From positions 1 through 30,199 of the IMG/VR virus record IMGVR_UViG_3300042312_000034: DNA of 30,199 bases. The stretch is one strand, 5' to 3'. Below the pieces are notes generated by a model that had not been told where the DNA came from, did no database searches, and saw only the letters and a program-made list of their open reading frames with translations. This stretch comes from a virus. Positions 20,526 through 28,246 of the stretch are shown in pieces (within the stretch, counting starts at the first letter, position 1; each line of letters begins with the position of its first letter). Made by a program: the position numbers and the translations under genes.

Positions 20526-22979
20526 TTAAGACCTCCTATAGAAGCCAGGTGAGTATTGTCCTTCCCACTGCATAGACACAAGACTAACAGGGAACGGAGT
20601 ATTTGAAGTTACTTTCATTGTATAGTTATCTGGCCTCTGGTAGATAGGAACTTTATAAATGTAGGCATCACGGAATGGTGAGGTATTAGCTGTATAGAAA
20701 TCAGCAATCTGTGCACCACCAATACTAGACCACTCAGGTCTACTGCGATCCCTAATACTGAAATAAACATCACCACCAAGTCCTGTATAGAATGCCATAC
20801 GGGATGTAGTGGTAACAGCAGTAAAGTCAACACCTGCTTGACCCATAGAGTAGTAGTACCTAGGGAGTGTTATCTCCATGTTGTACTCATAACCAACATA
20901 GATAAAGTTACCTGTAACATCACCAGGAATGGTGAAGTACGTACCACCACCGTCAGTTGCTAGTACAGCTACATTAGTATAACCAGATTGTGTACCAGGA
21001 CTACCTGCTTTAAGTAGACCAACCACAAACCTGATAACCTTAGTGGTGTTGAAGTATGTCGGTAGGTATACCTTAGTAACACTAGTGACGTTACTATAGC
21101 TAGGTGCAGTTGGTGGTGTAGGTGAAACCATAGTGGCATCAGTTACCTCACACCATGAATCCAGGTTAGGGTCAACAGTGTTGCCAAGGCTATTAATAAG
21201 GCCACCAGTACTTGGGGCTAGTACCAGTTTGTACTGTGATATAGTGTAACCTTCGGTACCACTAGTAAGTACGTATAGTACATCACTTTGGATGGATGTA
21301 TGGATAACATTAGATGGTAACAACCACCTAACCCAGGCAGCCATCACACGCTCGTCTGACTGCTCATAGTACCTATGAAGGTACATATACCCGGAGGTCC
21401 TACCAGAGGCCACCCACAGGCCATTCTGGGCGCTTCCTACAGTCTCTGTGATGCTCTGTGGCATCCACTCAGGTACAACCTTTGTGGTCTCAGTAACAGT
21501 AGGTGTTTCCCTTTCTCCTCTAACAAAGATCTCAAAGGCTCTAGACCAGCTTTGGTTACGACTGACATACAGTACAGTGGAGCCTAGGTCAACAGGTTTA
21601 ATGTACCGATCACACTCGTAGTTAGCAATGGTGCTGATGGAGCAGTTAGCAGGTGTCCATGCACCATTCTCTGCTTCCATTAGGAACTGTTGGCTATCAC
21701 TAAACAGCAGCAAACCTTGAGTAACTGGTACGACTGAACGAACAACAGCTGGTTTAATACTTGCACAGCTAAGATCAATAGGATCAGAGACTGTTACAGT
21801 AGTAGCTGATTTGTGGTAGAAGTTATAGTAGTCCCCAGCTTGAGACATGGAGACATTATCTTCAGTCAGGAATCCAAGCCTATTGTTGAATAGGAAGATA
21901 TCCTGAATGGTGTTGTTGACAAAGGTAGGGTGACTGTTTGATTCCTCATCACCAACCAAACGTGGCTCCCATAGCAGTGGAAGGCTGTTAATGGTCTCTG
22001 AGCCGTCCAGGAAGGTGGCTCTAAACGTAAGAGGACTAACACTAGTCCGTATCAAGGCAATGGGCATTGTAGCCTCATTTACCCCGGTACTAACGTTAGG
22101 TGCGATAGTCTCTTCCCAGTAACCCTTACCACTTGTTCCATTATCAGCAACAAACTTAAGGTAGAAGTCGTCTTGACTAGCGTTAGTATTGTTGATCTTG
22201 ACAACTTGGTTGTGATTAGCTTGTTCAGGTAACCGTGCAAAGGTATCTACTGAATCTTGGAAGACACGCAATCCTTTACCATCTGGACCAGCAAAGCCAG
22301 ATACATTGGTATCAGAGCTGAATGTCAGGTAGATGGTATTATCAATAATGGTTTTGGTAGCAAAGCCACTTGTGATAGCAGCTGATATACCAGACGTGAT
22401 AGTAGAGAGGACTAGGTGTCCCGAACCACTAGATGGTGCCGTGTAGGTAAACGTGTTTGCACCAACAGTAACCGAGTAAATGGTGCCATGCTCAACAAGG
22501 TTAACTACAATAGTGGCTTGACGCTTGGCATTCCACGTTGGTGCAGCCTTAGCAGTTACAACCTTCTCACTGTTGACGATATAGGTGAAGTCGTTAATAG
22601 TAAGAGTTTTGATGCTACGATAGTCTGTAGCAGTTAGGTAGCTTTCAATAGATGCTTGCTTACCAGCTGGAAATGTAACACTACCAGCAAGGCCTGTAAG
22701 TAGGTTCCAGACCCTGATAACACCAGCAGAAGAGACAGTAGCAATATACTTCTCTTGGTTATCTCTAAACATACTGAACCATGCAGCTGTATTAGCTGTG
22801 TTAGCAGTTATGCTTGCCAGTCTACCAAGGAACTTACCACCAGGTCTCTTGAGCATACCAAGCGTAATATCAGGGTAGCAGTTAAGAGCATCTTTAACTT
22901 GACCCAACAGCATCTTCTCATCAGCCTGTTGAGAGATACCACCGATGAAATTAGGAATACGTTGAGATACTGAAGTCAT
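20526..22979 (-). CDS. Tail tubular protein B (nozzle, T7 gp12-like)
   Basis: At 817 aa it is close to T7 gp12 (794 aa). The N-terminus is typical of the family: SQRIPNFIGGISQQADEKML, then QVKDALNCYPDITLGMLKRP and AWFSMFRDNQEKYIATV. A conserved central stretch reads FVNNTIQDIFLFNNRLGFLT followed by ENVSMSQAGDYYNFYHKSAT, and the C-terminal part contains the aromatic GQYSPGFYRR end. The protein forms the end of the tail tube and is a beta-propeller in T7. It starts in the last four bases of tail tube A (ATGA). Its 3' end carries the Shine-Dalgarno of the next gene. Confidence 0.95.
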   Translation of the reverse strand: MTSVSQRIPNFIGGISQQADEKMLLGQVKDALNCYPDITLGMLKRPGGKFLGRLASITANTANTAAWFSMFRDNQEKYIATVSSAGVIRVWNLLTGLAGSVTFPAGKQASIESYLTATDYRSIKTLTINDFTYIVNSEKVVTAKAAPTWNAKRQATIVVNLVEHGTIYSVTVGANTFTYTAPSSGSGHLVLSTITSGISAAITSGFATKTIIDNTIYLTFSSDTNVSGFAGPDGKGLRVFQDSVDTFARLPEQANHNQVVKINNTNASQDDFYLKFVADNGTSGKGYWEETIAPNVSTGVNEATMPIALIRTSVSPLTFRATFLDGSETINSLPLLWEPRLVGDEESNSHPTFVNNTIQDIFLFNNRLGFLTEDNVSMSQAGDYYNFYHKSATTVTVSDPIDLSCASIKPAVVRSVVPVTQGLLLFSDSQQFLMEAENGAWTPANCSISTIANYECDRYIKPVDLGSTVLYVSRNQSWSRAFEIFVRGERETPTVTETTKVVPEWMPQSITETVGSAQNGLWVASGRTSGYMYLHRYYEQSDERVMAAWVRWLLPSNVIHTSIQSDVLYVLTSGTEGYTISQYKLVLAPSTGGLINSLGNTVDPNLDSWCEVTDATMVSPTPPTAPSYSNVTSVTKVYLPTYFNTTKVIRFVVGLLKAGSPGTQSGYTNVAVLATDGGGTYFTIPGDVTGNFIYVGYEYNMEITLPRYYYSMGQAGVDFTAVTTTSRMAFYTGLGGDVYFSIRDRSRPEWSSIGGAQIADFYTANTSPFRDAYIYKVPIYQRPDNYTMKVTSNTPFPVSLVSMQWEGQYSPGFYRRS

Positions 22980-23635
22980 CGTGCAAGAGCCTTAAATGGT
23001 TTATAGCTGCTGTAGAATCCATCACCTTGTTTGAAGCCAAACATAGTGTAATCACCCTCATTGCATTCATACTCAAGACAGTTAGATCTACGCCATGTCT
23101 CGAATGATGCAAGGGCTTGGGTAAGGTTCACATCACCCACAAGACGAATGGCACAACGTGTAGCAGCTCGTGATGTAATGTAGTCCCTAAAGACTTGAGG
23201 AAGATCAATGAAGTCATAATACCAGACTACATCAACATCATAAGTCTTGGTTGTATCCCATACATCAGTATGGTTGATCTTATCGTACAGCCTACCATTA
23301 CGGATAACAGTATCGTAGTTACTATTAGCAATGGTATCACTAAGATCAATTTGTAGCATACTGCCAGTCAATGACAGGTAGCCGTTAGTATCAGGAGTAA
23401 GTGGGTACTCAACCTCTCGGTTAAATGTCCACCCCTCTGCCTGTACCTCCCGAGAGACTTGCATTAAGGTCTCGTAAGTAATTGCAACTTCCGGGTTGAT
23501 TACAGCTTCGACAGTAGTACCATCTTCATACGTGATGGTCTGTGCCTCGATGGTGGTAACAGGCGCCTGACCAATAGACGCCAGAATTTCATTAACAGCT
23601 TGTAGCTCAGCCTGAGCGTTATTGGTATACGGCAT
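22976..23635 (-). CDS. Tail tubular protein A (gatekeeper, T7 gp11-like)
   Basis: The 219-aa protein joins portal and nozzle and closes the DNA channel; T7 gp11 is 196 aa. Family features are the N-terminal helix AELQAVNEILASIGQAPVTT, the segment NPEVAITYETLMQVSREVQA followed by GWTFNREVEYPL, and the later FIDLPQVFRDYITSRAATRC. It is the first gene after the strong terminator at 23659-23687, as in T7, where gene 11 follows T-phi. Only 24 bases lie between the terminator T-run and the ATG, with no clear Shine-Dalgarno, so its mRNA probably comes from read-through. Confidence 0.95.
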   Translation of the reverse strand: MPYTNNAQAELQAVNEILASIGQAPVTTIEAQTITYEDGTTVEAVINPEVAITYETLMQVSREVQAEGWTFNREVEYPLTPDTNGYLSLTGSMLQIDLSDTIANSNYDTVIRNGRLYDKINHTDVWDTTKTYDVDVVWYYDFIDLPQVFRDYITSRAATRCAIRLVGDVNLTQALASFETWRRSNCLEYECNEGDYTMFGFKQGDGFYSSYKPFKALAR

Positions 23636-23658
23636 AATGATGACGTTATAAAAAGATT

Positions 23659-23687
23659 AAAAAAAAGGGACCCTCGAAAGGATCCCC
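23659..23687 (-). terminator. Strong intrinsic terminator after the capsid genes
   Basis: On the minus strand GGGATCC (23686-23680) pairs with GGGTCCC (23673-23667), seven pairs with one G-U, around a six-base loop TTTCGA. Eight T residues follow (23666-23659). It corresponds in place to T7 T-phi, which lets the capsid genes be transcribed more than the tail genes. Confidence 0.9.
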
Positions 23688-23698
23688 GTTAGAACTAA

Positions 23699-23971
23699 TT
23701 AAGCAGCAGTACGGCTAGCGTCAAGTGCCGGAACATCCGACTCAACACCAGAGTAAGAAGTACGAAGACACTGAGTCTCCGAGAACACGCCAGAGGCGGT
23801 TGCACCACCATGGGTGCGGGATACCGAGCGACGAACAGCGTGGTTGTCAGAGACAGCCAGGTTGCCGTTATCAGCATAGGTAGAAGCATATGCGCCGGTC
23901 ACAGTGCGGGTAGCGAAGTTAACGTTACCAGCAACACCGTTACCACCAGCAGCAGTAGAAAGATTAGCCAT
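23699..23971 (-). CDS. Small virion-type protein, 90 aa, Ser/Thr/Ala/Gly-rich
   Basis: The product starts MANLSTAAGGNGVAGNVNFA and has a simple composition (Ala, Ser, Thr, Gly, Val) with alternating polar and hydrophobic residues (TRTVTGAYASTYADNGNLAV), which suggests beta structure. One Cys. A GAGG sequence lies nine bases before the ATG. It is the last gene before the terminator and shares the C-ending codon style of the capsid gene, a sign of high expression. Decoration or head-completion protein is a guess from position; I know no family for it. Confidence 0.75.
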   Translation of the reverse strand: MANLSTAAGGNGVAGNVNFATRTVTGAYASTYADNGNLAVSDNHAVRRSVSRTHGGATASGVFSETQCLRTSYSGVESDVPALDASRTAA

Positions 23972-23982
23972 TAGATAGTACC

Positions 23983-24315
23983 TCAGTTGGTATAAGAAAC
24001 AGTGTCAACACGGAAGGTTGCAGAAGTTGTACCAGCAACTGACAGCACATCACCAACGCGATAACCGTCACCACCAGCAACAACAGTCTGTCCAGTGACA
24101 ACACCATCAGTTACAGTAGTTGTGATAGTACAGCCACTACCGTTAATGTTATCATCAGTAGTAGCTTTGCCGGTACCAGCAGTTTGGCCAGTACCACCAG
24201 ATGTACGAGTTACACTGACAACCGTACCACCTTCACGGCCAGGCTCAATAGGAGGACGCATGTAGGCAGTTTCACTAGTAGTGACACCTACACCGTCAAC
24301 AAGTGCGAATCCCAT
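23983..24315 (-). CDS. Small virion-type protein, 110 aa, with GGDGYRVGDVL motif
   Basis: A perfect Shine-Dalgarno (AAAGGAG, eight bases before the ATG) fixes the start, directly after the capsid stop. The product is Gly/Thr-rich. The stretch TVVAGGDGYRVGDVLSVAGT is a motif I know from many phage structural proteins, where it forms a small beta domain. The N-terminus has MGFALVDGVGVTTSETAYMR. The place after the capsid gene, good translation signals and beta-type composition make a capsid decoration or adsorption protein likely. Not proven by any diagnostic residue. Confidence 0.78.
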   Translation of the reverse strand: MGFALVDGVGVTTSETAYMRPPIEPGREGGTVVSVTRTSGGTGQTAGTGKATTDDNINGSGCTITTTVTDGVVTGQTVVAGGDGYRVGDVLSVAGTTSATFRVDTVSYTN

Positions 24316-24330
24316 TAGCTGTCTCCTTTA

Positions 24331-25350
24331 TCAGGAGCGAGCCGACTGCAGCTCAATAGCAGCAGCGGGGTTCAGGGTACCGCAGCCCATAGCCAGACGA
24401 CCCACGATCAGGTCACCCTGGTACATCACGGAGACATCACCAGAGGTAGTCTGCACAGAAGGAGCAATAGCTTCCACAACACCAGCGGCATCCTTGTAGT
24501 AGATCAGACCACAGTGGGTGCTGAAGTTACCGGAGTAATCGTTGTTCTCACCGTTGACGGAAGACACGTTACCAGCCAGGAAGGGCAGGTTGTTGGAACG
24601 CTTGATAGAGATACCAGCGATCTCATACAGGCCCTCACCAGACTGCAGGTTACCGTTGGTGTTACCATAGTCACGGTTGAGGATGTTGCTGTCCACTTGA
24701 GACACAATTGCATAGTATTGACGCGGGGACAGCACAGCAGTGCGGCCTTGCTTAGGCAGGTTCTTCTCATCGAGAATAGAAGCAGCCTCGAAGAAGGCAT
24801 CAACCAGGGCTTGAGCGTCATACTCTTTGTTAGCACCAAGTTGGATCACCGAACCGCCGGGCTCAGGACCAGGAGCGGCAGTGATAGGATGAGCTTCACG
24901 AGCAGCCTTAGCGATCTGACGGAAGATCTTCTTATCATATGCCTCAGCGAGAGCATAGCCGATCTTCTTAGCGATCTCAGAACGCAGCGAGTAGTGAGCA
25001 AGGGTCTCATCGAGATCATACACGAATGCAGAGCTGATGAGGAGGTCATCACAGACGATGGTCTTCTCTGCCACCGGAGGATCACCACTGCCCAGGATCG
25101 GAGTACCAGGCTCGTGGTAAGCCGCTTCCATACGGCCAGTGAAGATGAACTGCATAGCCTTACCGTTTTTCAGGGTACGGCTTTGCACAGTGCCCTTAGC
25201 GATCGTCGCGCCTTCATAGGCTTTGAACATCTCGCCGGAGAACAGTTTAAGATAGGTTGCGTACTTGGTATCATAAGCAGTACCAAGAGCAAGGGGGGTC
25301 GAACTAGTGTTATTAATCCGACCTACAGGAGTTACAAGAGTGTTAGCCAC
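24331..25350 (-). CDS. Major capsid protein (T7 gp10-like)
   Basis: The 339-aa product (T7 gp10A is 344) builds the icosahedral shell. Family features include the N-terminal ANTLVTPVGRINNTSSTPLA, EMFKAYEGATIAKGTVQSRT with GKAMQFIFTGRMEAAYHEPG, a helix with DDLLISSAFVYDLDETLAHY, and RSEIAKKIGYALAEAYDKKI. The only in-frame start after the upstream stop is GTG at 25350; there is no Shine-Dalgarno, but a hairpin and CT-run precede it (25361-25399). Codons strongly prefer C-ending forms, as expected for the most abundant protein. I see no slippery extension like T7 gp10B: the frame ends IELQSARS, and a Shine-Dalgarno for the next gene follows. Confidence 0.95.
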   Translation of the reverse strand: MANTLVTPVGRINNTSSTPLALGTAYDTKYATYLKLFSGEMFKAYEGATIAKGTVQSRTLKNGKAMQFIFTGRMEAAYHEPGTPILGSGDPPVAEKTIVCDDLLISSAFVYDLDETLAHYSLRSEIAKKIGYALAEAYDKKIFRQIAKAAREAHPITAAPGPEPGGSVIQLGANKEYDAQALVDAFFEAASILDEKNLPKQGRTAVLSPRQYYAIVSQVDSNILNRDYGNTNGNLQSGEGLYEIAGISIKRSNNLPFLAGNVSSVNGENNDYSGNFSTHCGLIYYKDAAGVVEAIAPSVQTTSGDVSVMYQGDLIVGRLAMGCGTLNPAAAIELQSARS

Positions 25351-25360
25351 AATAGTTAAG

Positions 25361-25399
25361 AGAGAGAGTTGTTGTGTGTAGTCTCTCTAAGCGCTTAGA
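25361..25399 (-). promoter_or_regulatory. Structured leader of the capsid gene
   Basis: A perfect 14-base palindrome TCTAAGCGCTTAGA lies at 25386-25399. Minus-strand AGAGAGA (25388-25382) can pair with TCTCTCT (25367-25361), ten bases before the GTG start and where a Shine-Dalgarno would normally be. The two structures partly overlap. The palindrome could be an operator or promoter part. The hairpin could replace or mask the ribosome site. Confidence 0.45.
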
Positions 25400-25475
25400 A
25401 TTTTTGTTGTCATTTTTTGGGTGTCGTCTCTCCGACTGTCATGGCAAAGGGTATCGGTCGTAACCGGCCTAAGCC

Positions 25476-25508
25476 AAAGAAAAGGAGGTCCTACTCTGAG
25501 GTGCCTCC
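25476..25508 (-). terminator. Possible intrinsic terminator between psbA cassette and capsid gene
   Basis: On the minus strand GGAGG (25508-25504) pairs with CCTCC (25488-25484), with a further inner CCT/AGG pairing. TTTTCTTT (25483-25476) follows. It is weaker than the terminator at 23659. If real, it would separate the photosynthesis cassette from the capsid gene. Confidence 0.45.
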
Positions 25509-25523
25509 AATCCAATTAAAAGT

Positions 25524-25703
25524 TTAGGGCCAAGTAGCAAGCGTACCAGCTTGCACCTTAACACCCTTAGGGCTCATCTCAACGAGCGTTTGATTAGCTT
25601 CACCATATGCAGTTGCAAAGGCAGGAGAAGCAGCGAGATTCGTTACGTATTGTACAGCAGATACCGAAGATACCTTCGGATCAAAAGGATTAGCGCGTGC
25701 CAT
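25524..25703 (-). CDS. Hypothetical protein, 59 aa, downstream of psbA
   Basis: The ATG at 25703 lies two bases after the psbA stop. The product begins MARANPFDPKVSSVSAVQYV and ends VQAGTLATWP. It is of mixed composition, with no membrane segment, no Cys and no known motif. The short distance implies co-transcription and co-translation with psbA. A possible terminator (25476-25508) stands 16 bases past its stop. I do not recognise it. The amphipathic middle (LAASPAFATAYGEANQTLVE) could be one helix. Confidence 0.65.
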   Translation of the reverse strand: MARANPFDPKVSSVSAVQYVTNLAASPAFATAYGEANQTLVEMSPKGVKVQAGTLATWP

Positions 25704-25705
25704 AA

Positions 25706-26767
25706 TTAACCAATGATAGGTGCAGTGTATGTAGCCAAGTCAAGTGGGAAGTTGTGAGCATTACGTTCATGCATCACTTCAAAACCAAGACCAGCTCGGT
25801 TAAGAATGTCAGCCCAAGTGTTAATCACCTTCCCTTCAGAGCTGACAAGGCTTTGGTTAAAGTTAAACCCATTCAGATTAAACGCCATAGTAGATACACC
25901 AAGAGCTGCGAACCAAATCCCTACCACTGGCCATGCAGCGAGGAAGAAATGAAGCGAGCGCGAGTTATTGAATGAGGCGTACTGAAAGATGAGTCGCCCA
26001 AAATAACCATGAGCGGCAACGATGTTATAAGTCTCTTCTTCTTGACCGAACTTGTATCCATAGTTCTGAGATACTTCTTCAGTCGTTTCACGAACAAGAC
26101 TAGACGTAACCAGACTGCCATGCATCGCACTAAACAGGCTGCCACCAAATACACCGGCGACTCCAAGCATATGGAATGGGTGCATAAGAATGTTATGTTC
26201 AGCCTGGAATACCAGCATGTAGTTGAACGTTCCGCTAATCCCCAAAGGCATAGCATCACTGAACGACCCTTGCCCAAAGGGATACACCAAGAAAACTGCG
26301 GTAGCCGCCGCCACGGGAGCAGAGTATGCGACAAAGATCCAAGGCCTCATTCCTAGTCGATAGCTAAGTTCCCACTCTCGTCCCATGTAAGCATAGATGC
26401 CAATGAGGAAGTGGAATACTGTAAGTTGGAATGGACCCCCGTTGTAGAGCCATTCATCAAGTGAATTAGCTTCCCAAATTGGGTAGAAGTGAAGTCCGAT
26501 GGCATTGCTGCTCGGAACGACGGCTCCCGATATGATGTTGTTTCCATACATTAAACTCCCAGCAACGGGCTCACGGATGCCATCAATATCGACAGGGGGA
26601 GCCGCAATGAATGCAATGATAAAACATGTAGCAGCAGCCAGCAAGCAAGGGATCATAAGAACCCCGAAGTGGCCAATATAAAGACGATTGTTTGTACTGG
26701 TTACCCAGTTCAAGTAAGAGTCCCAGGAATTAGTCCGGGACTGAGGGGCTGCAAGTGTAGCAGTCAT
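25706..26767 (-). CDS. psbA: Photosystem II D1 protein
   Basis: Phage D1 replaces the host's rapidly damaged D1 so that electron flow continues during infection. The 353-aa protein has five membrane helices and, with one residue inserted near the N-terminus, all key residues at +1: Tyr(Z)161 in [11 protein letters not shown], Asp170 in SFSDAMPLG, Glu189-His190 in [12 protein letters not shown], His198, His215 in AMHGSL, Ser264 and His272 in NNSRSLHFF, and His332-Glu333, His337, Asp342 and Ala344 in [15 protein letters not shown]. Glu stands at position 130 (GREWEL), the high-light form. Odd points are His instead of Trp32 (YIGHFGV), Thr at 155, and a C-terminal extension of only eight residues (TYTAPIIG) after the processing site, about half the usual cyanobacterial length. 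It lies between scaffold and capsid genes, after an RlpA-like gene. Confidence 0.99.
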   Translation of the reverse strand: MTATLAAPQSRTNSWDSYLNWVTSTNNRLYIGHFGVLMIPCLLAAATCFIIAFIAAPPVDIDGIREPVAGSLMYGNNIISGAVVPSSNAIGLHFYPIWEANSLDEWLYNGGPFQLTVFHFLIGIYAYMGREWELSYRLGMRPWIFVAYSAPVAAATAVFLVYPFGQGSFSDAMPLGISGTFNYMLVFQAEHNILMHPFHMLGVAGVFGGSLFSAMHGSLVTSSLVRETTEEVSQNYGYKFGQEEETYNIVAAHGYFGRLIFQYASFNNSRSLHFFLAAWPVVGIWFAALGVSTMAFNLNGFNFNQSLVSSEGKVINTWADILNRAGLGFEVMHERNAHNFPLDLATYTAPIIG

Positions 26768-26773
26768 GTGTAG

Positions 26774-27115
26774 TTAGTTAAGACGTGTTACTTTAACTCG
26801 CCCAACGCCAGAGGCAGTGAGACCGATAGCATCAGCCGCACCTTTACTGAGATCAAGACTCCTACCATGAATGTAAGGTCCTCGATCATTGACCGTCACC
26901 ACGGCACACCTCTTAAAGCAAGCACGTAAACGTGTGCCAAAGGGGAGTGTCTTGTGCGCTGCAGTAAGGCCGTTTTGATTGTATCGAGATCCACTCGCAG
27001 TAAGGTTACCATGGAAACCAGGACCATACCAAGAGGTAATCACCGACAGAGTAGTTAGAAGAGGTAGCATAATAAGGTAGCAAGGAACATTAATATTTCC
27101 ATCTACACCTGACAC
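26774..27115 (-). CDS. RlpA-like double-psi beta-barrel protein with N-terminal membrane anchor
   Basis: The family core is complete: SWYGPGFHGNLTASG (28-42), LTAAHKTLPFGTRLR (50-64), VVTVNDRGPYIHGRSLDLSK (72-91, with the conserved Asp76 and Asp88), and GVGRVKV near the end. In bacteria RlpA binds or cuts peptidoglycan; the Pseudomonas protein is a lytic transglycosylase. I take the GTG at 27115 as start because it gives a full hydrophobic segment (VPCYLIMLPLLTTLSVITS, 10-28) as anchor or signal peptide. An ATG at 27070 would leave a very short one. There is no SPOR domain, so septal targeting is absent. The gene sits inside the photosynthesis cassette, six bases before psbA, and is co-transcribed with it. 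A hairpin precedes it (27155-27190). It may act on the wall at late infection. Confidence 0.88.
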   Translation of the reverse strand: MSGVDGNINVPCYLIMLPLLTTLSVITSWYGPGFHGNLTASGSRYNQNGLTAAHKTLPFGTRLRACFKRCAVVTVNDRGPYIHGRSLDLSKGAADAIGLTASGVGRVKVTRLN

Positions 27116-27154
27116 GGTTCGGGACCACCCAGCAGGGTATAGGTACGGTCAGTT

Positions 27155-27190
27155 AAAGGCTCAGCACTACTCGCTAGGGGCTAAGCCTCT
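27155..27190 (-). other. Hairpin with 11-bp stem between the 39-aa gene and the RlpA-like gene
   Basis: On the minus strand AGAGGCTTAGC (27190-27180) pairs with GCTGAGCCTTT (27165-27155), two pairs being G-U that exist only in minus-strand RNA. The loop is 14 bases and no T-run follows. It lies just past the stop of the 39-aa gene. An RNase III-type processing site or an mRNA stabiliser fits as well as attenuation. Confidence 0.5.
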
Positions 27191-27195
27191 ATTGA

Positions 27196-27315
27196 TCAGT
27201 AACCCTTCTTAGAGGGCTTCATTTTAACAGGCTTACCAGCTTTAGCTGCTGCCTTCTTAGCTGCTGCTTTACCAGCAGGAGTATAAGGATACTCTTTGTT
27301 TCCGACTTTAGGCAT
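27196..27315 (-). CDS. Small Lys/Ala-rich protein, 39 aa
   Basis: The ATG shares a base with the TAA of hli (TAATG). The product begins MPKVGNKEYPYTPAGKAAAK and ends KMKPSKKGY, with repeats of KAAAK type in the middle. It is strongly basic and surely helical in part. I recall short proteins of the same MPKVGxKEYPYT form near structural genes of cyanophages, where they have no known function. DNA binding inside the capsid is possible. The conserved look of the N-terminus and the coupling with hli make it a real gene despite its size. Confidence 0.75.
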   Translation of the reverse strand: MPKVGNKEYPYTPAGKAAAKKAAAKAGKPVKMKPSKKGY

Positions 27316-27488
27316 TAGAATACTCCAGGAATGATTTGACCAGTTACGATATAAGCGCCAATAGCAGCCACAAAGCCAAGCATAGCAAGGCGACCATTGA
27401 GGAGTTCAGCACGTTCGTTATGAGGCACAGTGTAGGATTCGTCGGTATACATGGTGGGTTCTTTAGCGAAGATGTTAGTGTCGTTCAT
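27315..27488 (-). CDS. hli: High-light-inducible protein (Hli/Scp)
   Basis: The 57-aa protein has the chlorophyll-binding helix of the family: NERAELLNGRLAMLGFVAAI, with the Glu-x-x-Asn-x-Arg core (ELLNGR, residues 28-33), followed by a membrane segment to about residue 50 and a short tail QIIPGVF. Hli proteins bind chlorophyll and carotenoid and dissipate excess energy in the thylakoid, protecting photosystem II. The phage copy probably supports the D1 protein made from psbA four genes on. The N-terminus before residue 24 (MNDTNIFAKEPTMYTDESYT) is variable in the family. It couples by TAATG to the scaffold gene upstream and to the 39-aa gene downstream. Confidence 0.96.
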   Translation of the reverse strand: MNDTNIFAKEPTMYTDESYTVPHNERAELLNGRLAMLGFVAAIGAYIVTGQIIPGVF

Positions 27489-28246
27489 TAGAAATTGATG
27501 TTGGATCGTTCCAGTTTATCGGCTACATCAGCACGATAGGCTGGGTCCTTATCGTAGCGAGGGTCACTCATTGCAGCTACCAGTTCAGCTTGGGAACGGA
27601 AGGCATCACCAGTGTTACGTGGTGCATTACCAGTAAGCATCTCACCGTCATAACCAATAGCATCTTGGTAACGTGCATTCAATGCCTGAGCGGCAAAGAA
27701 CATACCAAGAGGATCACCACGATCCATCACTGCATCATACATAGCTACCTCTTGTTCAGAGAGGTTTTGACCAGCCCATTGAATCATGTTCTGGTATTCA
27801 GTAGTACCACCAACTGACTCTTGGATCTGTGCGATATCATTAGATGTAGCTTGTGGTGCTTGTTGTGTCCCTCCTTTCTCAAGGAACATATTAGCAACAT
27901 CAACAGGGTTCATACCCTCAACCGTATTAACGACTTCAGGATCCCACTCACCAGTGCGATAGGACTCCATGATCGTATCATAAAGATCGAGACCTTCTTC
28001 ATTAGGAGCTTCCTCTTGTTCAGGTGCTTCCTCTTGTGCCTCTACCTCAGGTTCTTCTTTACCACTGAGTCGCTTCTGCAGCTCAAGGTAACCACGCTCT
28101 AGCTCCTCTGCAGACTTGTATTTACCAGCCAGCAGTTGTTGCTCTTGTTCAGCTAGTTGCTCACCAACTTGCAGAGAATCAAGTTCTTCAGCAGAGAGTT
28201 CACCCTCTACTTGCTCATACGGATTAAGTGTAATTTCGTTTGCCAT
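27488..28246 (-). CDS. Capsid scaffold protein (T7 gp9-like)
   Basis: The 252-aa protein guides assembly of the capsid shell and leaves before DNA packaging; T7 gp9 is 307 aa. It is very acidic (EEPEVEAQEEAPEQEEAPNE near 62-82) and begins with a helix-rich part (LSAEELDSLQVGEQLAEQEQ). The C-terminal domain typical of the family reads SQAELVAAMSDPRYDKDPAY and then RADVADKLERSNINF, which binds the shell protein. The start overlaps the 76-aa gene by 23 bases. The stop is joined to hli by TAATG, so hli rides on scaffold translation. Confidence 0.92.
   Translation of the reverse strand: MANEITLNPYEQVEGELSAEELDSLQVGEQLAEQEQQLLAGKYKSAEELERGYLELQKRLSGKEEPEVEAQEEAPEQEEAPNEEGLDLYDTIMESYRTGEWDPEVVNTVEGMNPVDVANMFLEKGGTQQAPQATSNDIAQIQESVGGTTEYQNMIQWAGQNLSEQEVAMYDAVMDRGDPLGMFFAAQALNARYQDAIGYDGEMLTGNAPRNTGDAFRSQAELVAAMSDPRYDKDPAYRADVADKLERSNINF

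Noticed and set aside
24514-25359. 281-codon open frame on the + strand across the capsid gene
   Set aside because: It is an antisense shadow: the capsid gene's strong C-ending codon preference removes stops from this opposite frame. No start signal, and the product resembles no protein.
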